From Basidiobolus meristosporus CBS 931.73 (taxonomy: Eukaryota; Basidiobolomycota; Basidiobolomycetes; Basidiobolales; Basidiobolaceae), in the NCBI GenBank assembly GCA_002104905.1, contig MCFE01000920.1, forward strand, positions 1 to 26,125: 26,125 bases of DNA, given 5' to 3'. The translations under genes were made by a program, and so were the position numbers. Shown here piece by piece: positions 8,811 through 19,832 of the stretch; positions within the stretch are counted from its first letter, which is position 1, and each line of letters starts with the position of its first letter. Below the pieces are notes generated by a model. It was not told where the DNA came from. It did no database searches and saw only the letters and a program-made list of their open reading frames with translations.

Positions 8811-9451
8811 CCCTGTGAAAAATAATTTGGTCCCACAGGTGGATCCAACCCAGATCAGCTGTCAGGATCCTGTTTAGAGACTGTCATAATACCAGCAGCT
8901 TGGAATTAGTTACCCTCCTAGCAATCTTATGACAGGATCACAATGGTGTTTTGCCAATTTTACAACCAAATAAAGGGATAAAAATTGACAAGATTTGATT
9001 GGTGCTGTGACAATATTTGCATGGTGTTTTTGCAGTCTTTTTGCGCTCTATAAAAATTTTAAGTGGAACCAATTGGCCAGGACATCCAATTGCCTTATTT
9101 GGCAAGAAACTTGATGGCATTGCAATGGCCTCACAGTGAGAATGTGATGGCACTATAATGGCAGCATGAGAGCCTGCAGCTGGTTATGTATAATGCTATC
9201 ATACCAATATACCAAATGGTATTTCCTTTTTCCACCTCCCCTTGCGCAATTCATATATTCTACTGTTGAACCACCCCACTTTATTTGTGTACCTGCTACT
9301 ACCTTGGGTATTCCACACATAGTTCAAATCAAAAAAAACTATGGCCTCCTGCTTACTAACCTGTACAAGTGCGCACACCTGCTGCAATAGACATACTTCT
9401 ATCACCTCAACTTTACAGCTTTTTAGTGTGATACTTGCAAAGTTGCCATAT

Positions 9452-9829
9452 GTGAGTACTAAATGTAGTACCCACTCTTTGTCCAAGAGTTCTTCCCAGA
9501 GTCCTACCCAAAGTCTCCCAGTATCCACCCTATGATTCCCCCACATGTCCTCCCTCTTATTCCTGCCCTTATCTAGTTACAGCACTTACCATAACAGGAA
9601 GGTGTTCACACCCCTATTTTATAACACATTGTCTATAATCTAAGCCCCTCCAAGTGATATATATATATATATATCTGATTGAGCCAAGTGAGAGAGCAGG
9701 AAGATTTGGACAGAATAAACACAATTCTTTATTACCTTGCTACCTTCTATTGGAAGCTATTCTGAGTTAAGGGGTACTGACTTGACCTAAAAGCTCTCCC
9801 ACTCACCAAGTGAGGTAGTAATAACCCAC
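9452..9829. mobile_element. 378-bp non-coding insertion with 7-bp target duplication
   Basis: It is flanked by GCCATAT at 9445-9451 and 9830-9836, while copy A has the uninterrupted site near 494-500, so insertion into copy B is directly visible. The plus-strand ends are GTGAGTACTA...AACCCAC, a short imperfect inverted match (GTGRGT / ACCCAC). The first 24 bases form a hairpin (GTGAGTACTA-aatg-TAGTACCCAC). It contains an (AT)n tract near 9658-9674 and no convincing ORF. The family is unknown: a MITE-like element is favoured over an LTR because TG...CA ends do not fit the duplication. Confidence 0.75.
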
Positions 9830-10217
9830 GCCATATACCTTATACCACTGGTAACATATACATCTTGCAAGCATATGCTTGGTTGTTGCCACTTCTGCCA
9901 TGCATACCTCTTGAATATCTGCAAAGAACATCTTGGTATTTAGCCAATATATCCCTTCTCCCTGCTGGAATCTAGTCCCCATTATAGGTGCATTCTAGCT
10001 TTTGTTTGTGTGAATTTTATATTGAATGGTGTAGAAGTTGGCTTGTGACCTTGAGAAATCTGGCATACCTTGGTAGAGTTTTCCTCACAAAAGCAGTTGC
10101 TTGTTGCACCCAACCCAACTTTGCATTACTTGACTGATTACCCACACATTGGGGCTGCTTAGCTTCTTAATGCAATAGGCATAGGTGTCTCCATGTACAC
10201 ATTTGTCCCCAGTATTT

Positions 10218-10965
10218 TCACTCTTCCTGGCTGTCCTCCAGGTGCCAACCCATTGCATTCATGATAGACTTGAAGGTAATATTCTTGATGAGTTTAGGAT
10301 ACAATAGTACCTGCAACTTGACATGTCTTCCTATCTCCCCATACATCAGCTCCATAGGAAACTTGCAAAAGGTGAAGCCAGGCCCAATATTCTCCACACA
10401 CTGTGCAAGATGGAGTAGAGAATGGATATAGTAGTGGTAGAGATCTATGCAATCAGCTTTATGTTTGTAGTATAGCTCCTCAAATCCTGCCACAAACTCC
10501 TCACACAACAGCTGTAGATGCGCCAAGTTGGCATTGGTGATCCGCATCTGGATAAATATTCCTACAATGTCCACATATGACTCCCAATGCTTCCAAAGTA
10601 GTCTTGATAGGAATTGATTCAGAACACCACTTGAATACATACATATCCAGTTCATCCAGTCTTTGCATTTGTATTGTTGTATATGCTTATGAATATTAAT
10701 TGGAGCCCATGAGAAGTACTTAGGGTAGCGGATACTCTGTAATATCTTGCCAATTCTTTCAAATTTCTCTGGTATCTTGAAGGGCTTATTTAGCTTGAAA
10801 TGCCCCATGTACAACTTGGTCATCAATATAGGAATATTGTTGAAAAGTAAATGCATTGCTCCCAGTGGAAAGCTTTTGCTCCAACAGATACCCTCTATTG
10901 TAAGTATCTTTGGTTTCCAATTGATTCCATACTCTGGCCAATGGCTTATAGCTTGCTAACTTTGC
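10218..10965 (-). pseudogene. Plavaka transposase, C-terminal core (best-preserved part)
   Basis: The frame is open from about 10965 to a stop at 10218-10220. It reads SHWPEYGINWKPKILTIEG, SFPLGAMHLLFNNI, TKLYMGHFKLNKPF, KDWMNWICMYSSGVLNQFL, LWKHWESYVDIV, LLCEEFVAGFEELYYKH, HSLLHLAQCVENIGPGF and MELMYGEIGRHVKLQ. This matches the usual order in Plavaka proteins: an FPxxxMHL block, a W-rich segment, 'iHxLLHlaxxixxxGP' and a final MEr-G block. The enzyme would cut and join element ends in the nucleus. This segment itself has no break, but upstream parts do. The same DNA is repeated in copies C and D. Confidence 0.75.
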
Positions 10966-12390
10966 TGCAATTGCATGCTGCCTTCTGTAAATTCTCTCTG
11001 TGGAAAGATGATGTTTTTGGTGCTGGTGTTTGGGTAATAATAACGTGTGTGAGCCATGGAGTATATCCCCTGGATCTCACACATTTGACAGCAACAGCAT
11101 CCATTGTGCCCCAAGAAACCTGCTATCTTGCTGATGGCTGGGGTATCTCCAATGCAGATAATAATATGTGCTTTGACATGAGGCCATTTACTGTTATCCC
11201 ACTGGAAAGCATACAAAGTTCATCCAGTAATGGATACAGGTAGCTATCCAGGTTGGATGGTGATTTAGGCCCAGATACCAGTGAGACTACCATCATATTA
11301 TTGCTCTGATACTGTAAGATGAGTGGCAGATTCAGATTGATAAGAATCAGTGGCCAGCAGGATTTGCTAGTAGAGTACTTGTTTGATGGAAATCCATCAA
11401 GTGCTAAAGCAAAGGCATGGTCATGCATACCTTCAAAGTAGCCCTGCTTCTTAGCTGTTTGTAATGTTCGCCATCAGATATATTGGATATGTTTGTGCTT
11501 AATTAATACTGAGTGCAGTACTCTACAGCTTTGCAATAGTTGTTGGACTGCATCAGCTTTCTCAGACAGGGTATGATCTGAATATATCTGGGGTGTGAAT
11601 AATGTTTTCCCTCAATGGTGGTGGATTCCTGACAATTTGGACACATTGCAATGGTAGCATTTTTGGATGCAAATGCTATGCAACTGTTAACAAATGCTGG
11701 AATCAGGACAGTCTCTGGATCATATGTTATCAGCCACATGATGGTTGTCCACTTGTACCATGTACATGACAAGTTGCATTCCAGTATGCTTTTGGCAAGA
11801 AGTAGTAATAAATCCTCAAAGCCCTATTACTGATATCAGTAGAAACGTGCCACTTCTCTAGCCACTACATTACATCCTTCACCAGTAGACGGATTACTGG
11901 GCTCACTTGGCTGTATAAAGTATCCTTGACATTTGCTTCAACAGGTGCTGTCTCATTGCATAAAGGGATATGACTGGGCTCATACATGGTACTTTTGTTA
12001 GGGGAGATAGGCTCAAATCCTTCAGTAAACCCTCTTCATCAGTGCTATCACTCTGAATGCTATATTCAGAAGGCTGAGGTGAGCCTAAAAGTGTCACAAA
12101 CTCACCTGACTCAGCTTGCACAAGGTGACAAAGATGGCCAGGTGCCAATACAGCAGTATCAACTGGCCAGCAAGATAAAGCTGGTACAGTAATGACCAAT
12201 GAATGGTCAAATATGACTTAGGTGGCAAAACACTGGCTGTGATCCTTGTAATACTTCCTATGCAGTCTGTGTGCTACATAGCTGAGAGGCTTGCCACAAT
12301 AGCCACATGGTCTTTTTTCACTTCTCTTATGGCATTGGGTCAAAGTAGTCTTGTCATGGGGCAAACAGTTTGACCTTCAACAACATAATG
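10956..12390 (-). pseudogene. Plavaka transposase, N-terminal and catalytic parts, broken
   Basis: From the start, a zinc motif reads RPCGYCGKPLSYVAHRLHRK (12306-12235), then a stop, then an acidic linker (12199-11903). A second Cys pair lies in ATIAMCPNCQEST (11772-11503), followed by IQIIPCLRKLMQS. Next come ALALDGFPSNKYSTSKSCWP and LILINLNLPLILQYQSNN, then GPKSPSNLDSYLYPLLDEL (11428-11200). After a frameshift near 11190 the frame continues AHIIICIGDTPAISKIAG and FLGHNGCCCCQMCEIQG (11180-11050). DGF, GDTPA and the GHNGxxxCxMC cluster are hallmark Plavaka motifs. At least three interruptions disable it. Confidence 0.8.
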
Positions 12391-12638
12391 CTATTATATC
12401 ACATTTTGGTCAATACTAATGTGAACTTAAGACAGTTTTGTTTTTGAGACATTGCACCTACATGTATGTAAGATTCAAGGATGACCTGCTATAGTAAGCA
12501 TTATAAACACAGTTGTGGCACCACATACACACATATATGTAACACTATTTCCCCTTTGGTTTGACTCACTTCCATATATGTGCTGCCAAAAAATAAAGCA
12601 AAGTTGTCTGGTTCCCAACCAAACCCCACTGCTGACGG
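12391..12638. other. spacer with no recognised feature
   Basis: This lies between Plavaka copy B and the gypsy LTR. It has no useful open frame. The last 20 bases contain 'accccact', which also occurs at the LTR end. Confidence 0.4.
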
Positions 12639-13717
12639 TGTGGTGGTGTATAAGTCCAAAGGGCAAAATACGGCCAACACTTCTCAAGTGTGAATGTGTG
12701 TGGGGTGTTCACTGGGTGCGATAACCTCTGGCAAAAGCTTGCTAGGAATACTGGGTCTTTTGTCTAATCTAATGTGATGGGGGATAAAGCCTCAAGCTTG
12801 TCAAGGGAAAACTATTGAACTACAATCCCCAACTTAGTTGGCGTCTTAACAAAAGTTTATAATGGCTTTGACGTCCTTTGAGATGACAATGTACTAAAGC
12901 TTCCAAAGTCAAAACAACTGTAAACTCCACCAACAGGGACTTGATAAGAATGCAGCTTTGACCAATAGTTACAAAGACTGAAAAGTATCTTTGCCTGTAC
13001 AAGAACAAACTTGGGAAAACAAACAAATATAATAAAATATACCTACTCTGAGTATTCCTCACAAGTAGTGCCTCCAAGGTCAGTTGGCTGTCAGCGCGGT
13101 TTCCTGGGAGTGTTGTCAGGTCTGAGTCAGAAAATAGTGGTAATAGGTAGCGGTGATCTCACTAATCAATAAGTCGGAATATTGGAAGAGGGATGATTTA
13201 TTTTAAGGGATAGCCTCCCTTATATACTTTTTTGCTGCTCAATTTCTTGCTAGAAAATACTTTCCGGAAGTTTCCAGAAGGTAGTAGACAACCAATCATG
13301 TCTTTGTGTACTAAAAATAGCGCAAACTCTTGGCGGATTGTTCCATGAGACATAGTAGCACCTAGCCAATCAGGTAGTGGTAACATGAAACCTCTGTGTC
13401 ATGTGGTTGCCTCTTATGGTAGTGAGATGGGGGATTATGAAACCAAGATGGTCGCGTGACATGGGCACTGTTGGGGTACATGCCTTATAAGGTAACTATC
13501 TTATCTTGGCATCTCGGCAAGGAATAAGAATAGCTTGTGCAATGGGTTAATAGTGACAAATAGTTTGTCAGGTTGCATAGTAATAATCACATAGACAAAA
13601 ATAGGAAATATTGCAAATTTGGGATGATAATAATATAGGCGGGGTAATCCTTTTTAGGGAAGTGAACGCATAAGAATGAGCACATCTGCCTGTGGGTGTC
13701 ACTGTGACCCCACTACA
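12639..13717 (-). repeat. 3' LTR of the full-length gypsy element (1079 bp)
   Basis: This runs TG to CA. Hand alignment with 18751-19832 gives about 98.3% identity (18 substitutions, 13 of them transitions), a 4-base difference in a T run, and one single-base indel. A polypurine tract directly precedes it on the minus strand. Confidence 0.95.
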
Positions 13718-13731
13718 TCCACCCCCCTCTC
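13718..13731 (-). other. polypurine tract
   Basis: The minus strand reads GAGAGGGGGGTGGA immediately before the 3' LTR, the position and composition expected of the plus-strand DNA primer. Confidence 0.9.
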
Positions 13732-13756
13732 AGCTTTGAACTCAGGTCAAAGCAAA

Positions 13757-14548
13757 CTAAATGTGATGTGCGAAATTCCGGTGCTTGAATAGCTTAAGTC
13801 GGTTTCCTGCCACAGGTGCTCTTAGCGGTGTTCCATCAAGTTCAGACAGGTAGTAGCTTCCATTTCCAATCACCTTAGAGACCATATATGGGCCAGACCA
13901 CTTATTGTCAAATTTGCAACTCCACTGCTTGTCTAAAGTGGAATCATAGAGCAGTACTGGATCTCCTTGCAGTAATGGCTTTGGTCTAAGGCTATGTGAC
14001 TTGTCAAATGGTTCCTTGTTCTGAAGTCTTGTCTCTTTGAGTTTAGCAGCTGCTTGGGTAATATCAAGTTCATGGTGATCAAGCTGTTTGATGCGTGTAG
14101 TCAGTAGTTCTTCTGTACTCATTGTAGTTCTCCACTCTAGCATGTTCCAGGATATTGAGTCAAGCTCTATGGGAAGAACGCAATCATGTCCGTAAAGCAA
14201 TTTGAATGGAGATAGACCTGTGCTGCGCTTTGTAGTGATTCTATCTGCCCAGAGTGCTAGATGAAGTTGTGTAGGCCACTGTAGTGTTGTGTTGTTGCAG
14301 CTCTTGACCAGGGAGTTAACTAACGGGCCATGGCCTCTTTCAACCATTCCATTGGCCTGTGGGTGATAAGCGGTAGTGAAAGCAATATGAATCTTGTATT
14401 GTGAGCAGAGTTCCTGGATCAAATTTGAGGTCAGTTCTCCTCGGTCAGCAACAAACTGGCTGATGCAGCCAAATCTGCATATTATATCTTCAAGAATAAA
14501 TCTCCATATGGTGTGGCTTTTGTTATTGGGTAGGGCTTGAGCTTCTAC
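13757..14548 (-). pseudogene. gypsy integrase core and C-terminus
   Basis: After the TAG the same frame continues VEAQALPNNKSHTIW, then CISQFVADRGELTSNLIQE with the second Asp, then AFTTAYHPQANGMVERGHGP with the Glu, so the DDE triad is complete across the stop. The tail reads GDPVLLYDSTLDKQW, WSGPYMVSKVIGNGSYYLSE and APVAGNRLKLFKHRNF, a GPY/F module without a chromodomain. It ends at 13757, 25 bases before the polypurine tract. Confidence 0.9.
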
Positions 14549-16651
14549 CTACCCACTCAGATCATCTCTGGCAACAACAAGGTACTTCTTGGTTCCAGCA
14601 GTTGGCATGTGGACCAGGTCAATGCCAACCTTCTGCCATAGACAAGGTGTGTAGGTTGGATGGAGCGGCTCCTCATATCTCTTGGTTGACCTTCTTTGGC
14701 AAATGTCACAAGATTCAACAAAGTGTTGGACATCATGATACATATGCTCCCAGTAGTATCTACTGGAAACAACATTGTAAGTGGCATCTCTGCCTCTATG
14801 ACCACTGGGTCTTCCTTCATGAAGGCTTGACATAATAGTCAGTTGTTCCTGGGGCTCAACTATAACTCTTCTTGGTGTCTGTCCAGGCTTTACTTGTTTG
14901 AAGAGGAGGCCGTCTTTTATGTAGAAATGATGGGCCTTCTTCCTGAGCTTTCTGAAATCATGTGGGCTCATTCCTGGTGGCTTCTCTAAGGTTCTCAGAT
15001 AGTCTTGAATGGTGTTCCATGTAGAGTTGCTGGGCTTCTTCACGTGTAGTTGTCGGATTTCTGCATCAAATATGTCATCAAAGTCAGGGTCCATATCTTC
15101 AGACAACTGTGGTCCCTTCCTGGAGAGTGCATCAGCCACAACATTTGTCTTGCCAGGGATATGTCTGACCTCAAAGTCAAACATTTTCAGCCATGCCATC
15201 CACCGATTTGTGGCATCATCAGGTAGATCAGGCTTGTTGATCATTCCTATAAGTGGCTTAGCATCTGTCTCCAGGATGAAATGTGTCATGTAGAGTTGTG
15301 ACTTCAGCTTTCTCAGCATCTTCACAACTCCTAGTAGCTCTCTCTTAATCTGTGAGTATCTTTGTTCTCTAGGAGAGAAGAGGCAGCTCTCATATCTGCA
15401 GGCATAGCGGTTACCATCTTCATCATCTTGGCCAAGTAGTGCTCCAGCTCCTACAGGGCTTGCATTCACCGTCAAGATAGGTGGGCATTCAGTGTTCTGA
15501 TAGTCAAGAGGTCTCAGAACTGGTGGAGATACTAAGGCCTCTTTTAGTAATTGCATGGCTTCTTCTTGCTCTTCTCCCCAGTTAAATGGGGCATTCTTTC
15601 TCTGTAGTTGGTAGATTGGTTCTGCTATCTCAGAAAATCTTGGGATCCAGATCCTAAAGAACCCACAAGCTGCCACAAAGCCACAAGCTTGTGTTAGATT
15701 TGTGGGGGTAGGCCAGTTGCATATCTTTTGTGTCTTGGAGTCTCCGGGTGAACAACCAAAGGTGTTGCATTTTTGTCCAACAATGGATATCTCTGATACA
15801 CCAAAGCTGCTTTTCTCACCACTGATGGTGAGTCCAGATTCTTCAATGGCTCCTAATATGGCATCATTGTCTGAAATATGGTCATAGACAAACTTTCTTA
15901 CTCCAGGCATAACTTCAGTTGTGTCCCGGAGTTTTGGTCCTTTGATGCCTATGTCATCAACAAAGACAGCAAGTTTCTCAGGTATAAACCGGTAGAGCAC
16001 ATTTACCATGCACCTCTGGAACTGAGCCACGGAGTTTGTTGCCCCTTGGCTAAGTCTTGTCATTCTTAACAGTCCAAATGGTGTCTGGAGTGCAAACATA
16101 TCTCTTGATGTCTCATCTAGGGGAATCTGGTCATATCCTGAGTAGAGATCATAGGTTGAGTAGATGGAGTGACCACTAAAGCTTTCTGCAAAGTCATCAA
16201 TAGACAGAGGTATTGCGGCATCTCTGATAGTGACAGCATTTGCAGGTTGCATTTCTTGAATGAATCGGAGCTTCCCATTCTTCTTTTTGGTCACAAACCA
16301 TCTGTTAGCATAAGGTCCATGGCAAGGTTCTAGGATACCAGCTTCAATCTTCTTCTTAAGTAGGTCATGCACATCAGCTTGGAGTCCTCTAGGCAGTGGG
16401 TAAGGTTTAAATGACCAGGGTGTGTGGGGCACTGTATGAATTTTGATAGGTTTTTCAACCAATGTCGTTAAGAGTCCCATCTCCTTGTTGTTATATGAGA
16501 AAACCTTATCATGCCTTTTCAGGGTTTCTTCAAATAGTAAGATCTCCTCCAGTGTTAGGTTTCCATCACCAATGATAAGTTGCTTAAGTCTCTCAGGTGT
16601 AAGTTGTATATCTTCTGGTGTTCCTTCTGGTGGTCTGATGTAATCAGCAGG
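14549..16651 (-). pseudogene. gypsy RT, RNase H and integrase N-terminus
   Basis: The frame is open from just after the TGA at 16652. RT shows YDLYSGYDQIPLDETSRDMF, MTRLSQGATNSVAQFQRCM and the catalytic VFVDDIG (15946-15966). RNase H shows LTVNASPVGAGALLGQ, QIKRELLGVVKML, FILETDAKPLIGMI and IPGKTNVVADALSRKG. The first catalytic Asp of RNase H is Asn here (AAT, 15464-15466), where the family has VDAS, while Glu and the two later Asp are kept. The integrase zinc module follows (LHEGRPSGHRG ... CDICQRRS), then KVGIDLVHMP with the first core Asp. The open frame ends at the TAG at 14549-14551. Confidence 0.92.
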
Positions 16652-17332
16652 TCAAGACCCATCAGTTAAAGGTGTAAGTGATGGTCTAATCTTCTGTTCC
16701 ACTGTCTTGTATTTTGTGCAAACCATAGCTGACTGCTCCTGTATACCTAATGAGCAGCTCCAACTGTTAGGGTGTATACTGTCAGGCTCCTCATCTTCTT
16801 CTATAACAAGATGTGTCTTCTGGCAAGCGGTATGTGTCCTCTTATTGTTGGGTGTTACCCCACAGAATGTTGACTGTAGTCCTGGGTTGGATCCTTGTAT
16901 AGTGTACCACACTGACCCATCAGAATAGTTGGTAGTTGTAGCCTTAGTACTGGTCTCCCATGGTCTGCCTAACAGAAGGTCAAAGTTTGCCTTCTGGCAG
17001 ATAAAGAGGGGAAGCCAGACCTTGATTCCTTGTACCTCAATAGGGAACTTGTGCACTACACCATAGAGTGGGCTAGACCCTGAGTTTGCATCAGTCATGT
17101 TCCATCCAATATCTCTATCAACAGGCAGTAGCTCCTTGCTTCTAAGTGTCTTCCAGAAGTCTAGCGGCATAACACAAATCTCTGAACCACTGTCAATATG
17201 GCAGTCAACAGGGTCATCATATATATACCCTTTCACCACAGCAGTTGCAACTGAGTAAAAGGTCTTATATTTGGTAGCGTTGTCATCCTTTTTGTGGTCT
17301 TCATGGTTTGTCTGGATTATATGGGTGTCCAT
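16652..17332 (-). pseudogene. gypsy aspartic protease region
   Basis: The segment contains CHIDSGSEICVMPLDFW with an intact DSG catalytic triplet, and further on FDLLLGRPWETSTKA, the ILGxPW-like block of retropepsins. It would cleave the polyprotein. It is bounded by stops at 17366-17368 and 16652-16654. The stretch after GRPW is a linker to RT. Confidence 0.88.
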
Positions 17333-17758
17333 ATGTTCAACAGCTTGTCTTCTCGTTCTAAGCTGCTAATCAAAGGTCTTCCTAACAGACGGTGATACAC
17401 TCATGATTTCTCCAACTGACAAAGTGAGGTTCTACTTCAGCAGTCTCTCAGTAATCAATTTAGGGCTTGAGTAGCCTGCTATCTTTGAGGTCATCTGAAA
17501 GTGAGGTAATGGGTCTTGGGTGGGCAGTGTTCCAGGCCTCTTGTCAATGATAACCTCAGGCTCTTCAAATCGTGGTCTTCTAAGGATGGGCTTGACAGGT
17601 TCTTCAGGAAGATGTCTCTTAGTAGCAAAGGTGTCTACTTTGTATTTTCTGTTGTCAGGGCTGTTTGGACTCACTGTATGAGTCTCAATAGGGGCATCAA
17701 CAGTAATCTTTCTAGTTGCTGAGTCAGACTTCTGGAAAAGGGCTCTCATTCTGCCTCT

Positions 17759-18610
17759 TCAGAAATTAGTGGGAATCCTTTTTCCTTCCTTATCAGCAAG
17801 CATTCCATCAGCATCAAACTGTACTGTTCCTTCTCTAAGTAGCTGGCTAAGCTCTGAGCATTCTCGTCTGGCATGCTGAGTAGAGTCACACCAAATGCAG
17901 TGTCTAGGCAAAGCTCTTTGGCCCTCAGTAGCTACCTCAGCTGAGCCGTTAATCTTGAGGGCTAGCTTTTGTAGCTGTTCAGCAAGTTGGTCAATTCTGT
18001 CGGTAGTGTAGGTCTGATTGTCAGCAACAGCACTCTTTAGCTCCTTGGTTGGCTGGTCTGGCAGATTAGATGTCAGGAGTCTCATAAAGGTAGAAGTTTG
18101 CTTTGCCTCTAGGAGTACACGTTTCATCTCTGCAAAGCAAGGAATGCCAGACTTGTCATCCTTGGCTGCATGTAGGTCAACTTTCCTTGCCAACTCCTGG
18201 GGAAGCCCTTGTGCAAGATAAAGTGTCATGGTAAACTCAGTTATTGCCTGGGACTCTAGGAGTGGCTTGGCCATATCTTCATATTGTTGAATGAACTCTT
18301 CAATTGGTAGCTTGGAGAGTCCCATCCTCCCAAAGTGTCTGAGGTCTTCAATTCCATAGTATATCTGGGGTCTGCCATACTCGGTCTGTAGGTAGGTCTT
18401 CATTAAGGTCCAGTCAGTCAGAATGTTTCTTTGTCTGAGAAGCTTGGTAGTAATATCATCAGTGCAGTAGTAGGGGAAGTCTTCAGCCATTTCTTGTTCA
18501 GATAGGCTGCACATCTTGCAGAGCTTCTCCCATTTGAATATGAAGCTCTCCACATTCTTTCCATCAAACTGTGGGGCTCCATGTGAGAGTGGTAACGGCA
18601 TAGAGTTCAT
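17759..18610 (-). pseudogene. gypsy gag: capsid and zinc knuckle
   Basis: About 283 residues open with MNSMPLPLSHGAPQFDGKNV, then YCTDDITTKLLRQRNILTDW, IEEFIQQYEDMAKPLLESQA and YLAQGLPQELARKVDLHAAK. The CX2CX4HX4C knuckle CIWCDSTQHARREC lies near residues 237-250. The first block (GAPxFxGKNVxxFLxxWE) is shared by many agaricomycete gypsy gags. The protein packages element RNA. The TGA at 17759 separates it from a linker (17758-17432) beginning RGRMRALFQKSDSATRK. Confidence 0.9.
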
Positions 18611-18728
18611 TTTGGGTAGGTAGGTTGGTGTTGTAGTCTTGATAATATTGGTAGTCTTGTTTCAATAAATGGGTAACGGCTCAAATCTTCAGGTAAATCT
18701 TGTTGGGTCCTAGGGAGCTTGTATGAAC

Positions 18729-18746
18729 CCCCCACGTTGGGTGCCA
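18729..18746 (-). other. primer-binding site of the gypsy element
   Basis: The minus strand reads TGGCACCCAACGTGGGGG, starting four bases inside the 5' LTR. TGG pairs with a tRNA 3' CCA. Which tRNA it is cannot be told safely from the sequence alone. Copy 2 has the same site at 21542-21559 with changes. Confidence 0.8.
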
Positions 18747-18750
18747 AATA

Positions 18751-19832
18751 TGTGGTGGTGTATAAGTCCAGAGGGCAAAATACGGCCAACACTTCTCAAG
18801 TGTGAATGTGTGTGTGGTGTTCACTGGGTGCAATAACCTCTGGCAGAAGCTTGCTAGGAATACTGGGTCTTTTGTCTAATCTAATGTGATGGGGGATAAA
18901 GTCTCAAGCTTGTCAAGGGAAAACTATTGAACTACAATCCCCAACTTAGTTGGCATCTTAACAAAAGTTTATAATGGCTTTGACGTCCTTTGAGATGACA
19001 ATGTACTAAAGCTTCCAAAGTCAAAACAACTGTAAACTCCACCAACAGGGACTTGATAAGAATGCAGCTTTGACCAATAGTTACAAAGACTGAAAAGTAT
19101 CTTTGCCTGTACAAGAACAAACTTGGGAAAACAAACAAATATAATAAAATATACCTACTCTGAGTATTCCTCACAAGTAGTGCCTCCAAGGTCAGTTGGC
19201 TGTCAGCGCGGTTTCCTGGGAGTGTCGTCAGGTCTGAGTCAGAAAATAGTGGTAATAGGTAGCGGTGATCTCACTAATCAATAAGTCGGAATATTGGAAG
19301 AGGGATCATTTATTTTAAGGGATAGCCTTCCTTATATACTTTTTTTTTTGCTGCTCAAATTCTTGCTAGAAAATACTTTCCGGAAGTTTCCAGAAGGTAC
19401 TAGACAACCAATCATGTCTTTGTGTACTAAAAATAGCGCAAATTCTTGGCGGATTGTTCTATGAGACATAGTAGCACCTAGCCAATCAGGTAGTGGTAAT
19501 ATGAAACCTCTGTGTCATGTGGTTGCCTCTTATGGTAGTGAGATGGGGGTTATGAAACCAAGATGGTCACGTGACATGGGCACTGTTGGGGTACTTGCCT
19601 TATAAGGTAACTATCTTATCTTGGCATCTTGGCAAGGAATAAGAATAGCCTGTGCAATGGGTTAATAGTGACAAATAGTTTGTCAGGTTGCATAGTAATA
19701 ATCACATAGACAAAAATAGGAAATATTGCAAATTTGGGATGATAATAATATAGGCGGGGTAATCCTTTTTAGGGAAGTGAACGCATAAGAATGAGCACAT
19801 CTGCCTGTGGGTGTCACTGTGACCCCACTACA
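18751..19832 (-). repeat. 5' LTR of the full-length gypsy element (1082 bp)
   Basis: This is the partner of 12639-13717, running TG to CA. It should carry the element's promoter; a TATA-like 'tatataag' on the minus strand (plus-strand 'cttatata' near 19331-19338) is a candidate but is not proven. Confidence 0.95.

Larger units (their letters stand above)
8860..12390 (-). mobile_element. Plavaka-type transposon relic, copy B (longest copy)
   Basis: Transcription runs from about 12390 down. It holds an N-terminal zinc motif, the conserved DGF and GDTPA blocks, the C-terminal core, and the downstream segment shared with copies A, C and D. The downstream part is interrupted by the insertion at 9452-9829. 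The left limit is taken from where similarity to copy A ends, near 8865; terminal inverted repeats were not identified. Confidence 0.75.
13757..18610 (-). pseudogene. gypsy gag-pol polyprotein, one frame with five stop codons
   Basis: The ATG is at 18608-18610. All parts lie in one frame of about 1617 codons with no frameshift; stops fall at 17759-17761, 17432-17434, 17366-17368, 16652-16654 and 14549-14551. In order: capsid, CCHC knuckle, protease, RT, RNase H, HHCC zinc, integrase core, GPY-like end (WSGPYMVSKVIGNGSYYL). A single-frame gag-pol is usual for some fungal gypsy lineages. Two other copies in this window have sense codons where the stops at 17432 and 17366 lie (Gln in copy 2; Glu in both), and at 17759 (Gln), so these stops are mutations of this copy. 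The Trp expected at 14549 (LSGWVEAQ-type context) is a TAG. Confidence 0.92.
12639..19832 (-). mobile_element. full-length Ty3/gypsy LTR retrotransposon, coding region interrupted
   Basis: The element spans 7194 bp, with LTRs, polypurine tract, gag-pol and primer-binding site all in the expected order on the minus strand. Pol order is protease, RT, RNase H, integrase, which defines Ty3/gypsy. There is no chromodomain after the integrase; a GPY/F-type module ends the protein. The LTR pair differs at about 18 substitutions and two indels, so insertion is fairly recent. The flanking bases are gacgg (12634-12638) and gcggt (19833-19837), so a clean target duplication is not seen. Confidence 0.95.

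Noticed and set aside
9655-9676. AT dinucleotide run as an origin or promoter
   Set aside because: It is a short microsatellite inside a non-coding insertion, with no supporting context.
10851-11243. 130-codon plus-strand ORF as a gene
   Set aside because: It is antisense to the conserved Plavaka transposase (GDTPA and Cys cluster), so it is a shadow.
12820-13077. 85-codon ORF repeated at 12820-13077 and 18932-19189
   Set aside because: It is identical in both places because it lies inside the two gypsy LTRs; the protein has no recognisable domain and only LTR identity explains its conservation.
13757-18610. Stop codons as programmed readthrough or altered genetic code
   Set aside because: Both TGA and TAG occur, five in all, and other copies have sense codons at several of these sites. 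Ordinary mutation is simpler.
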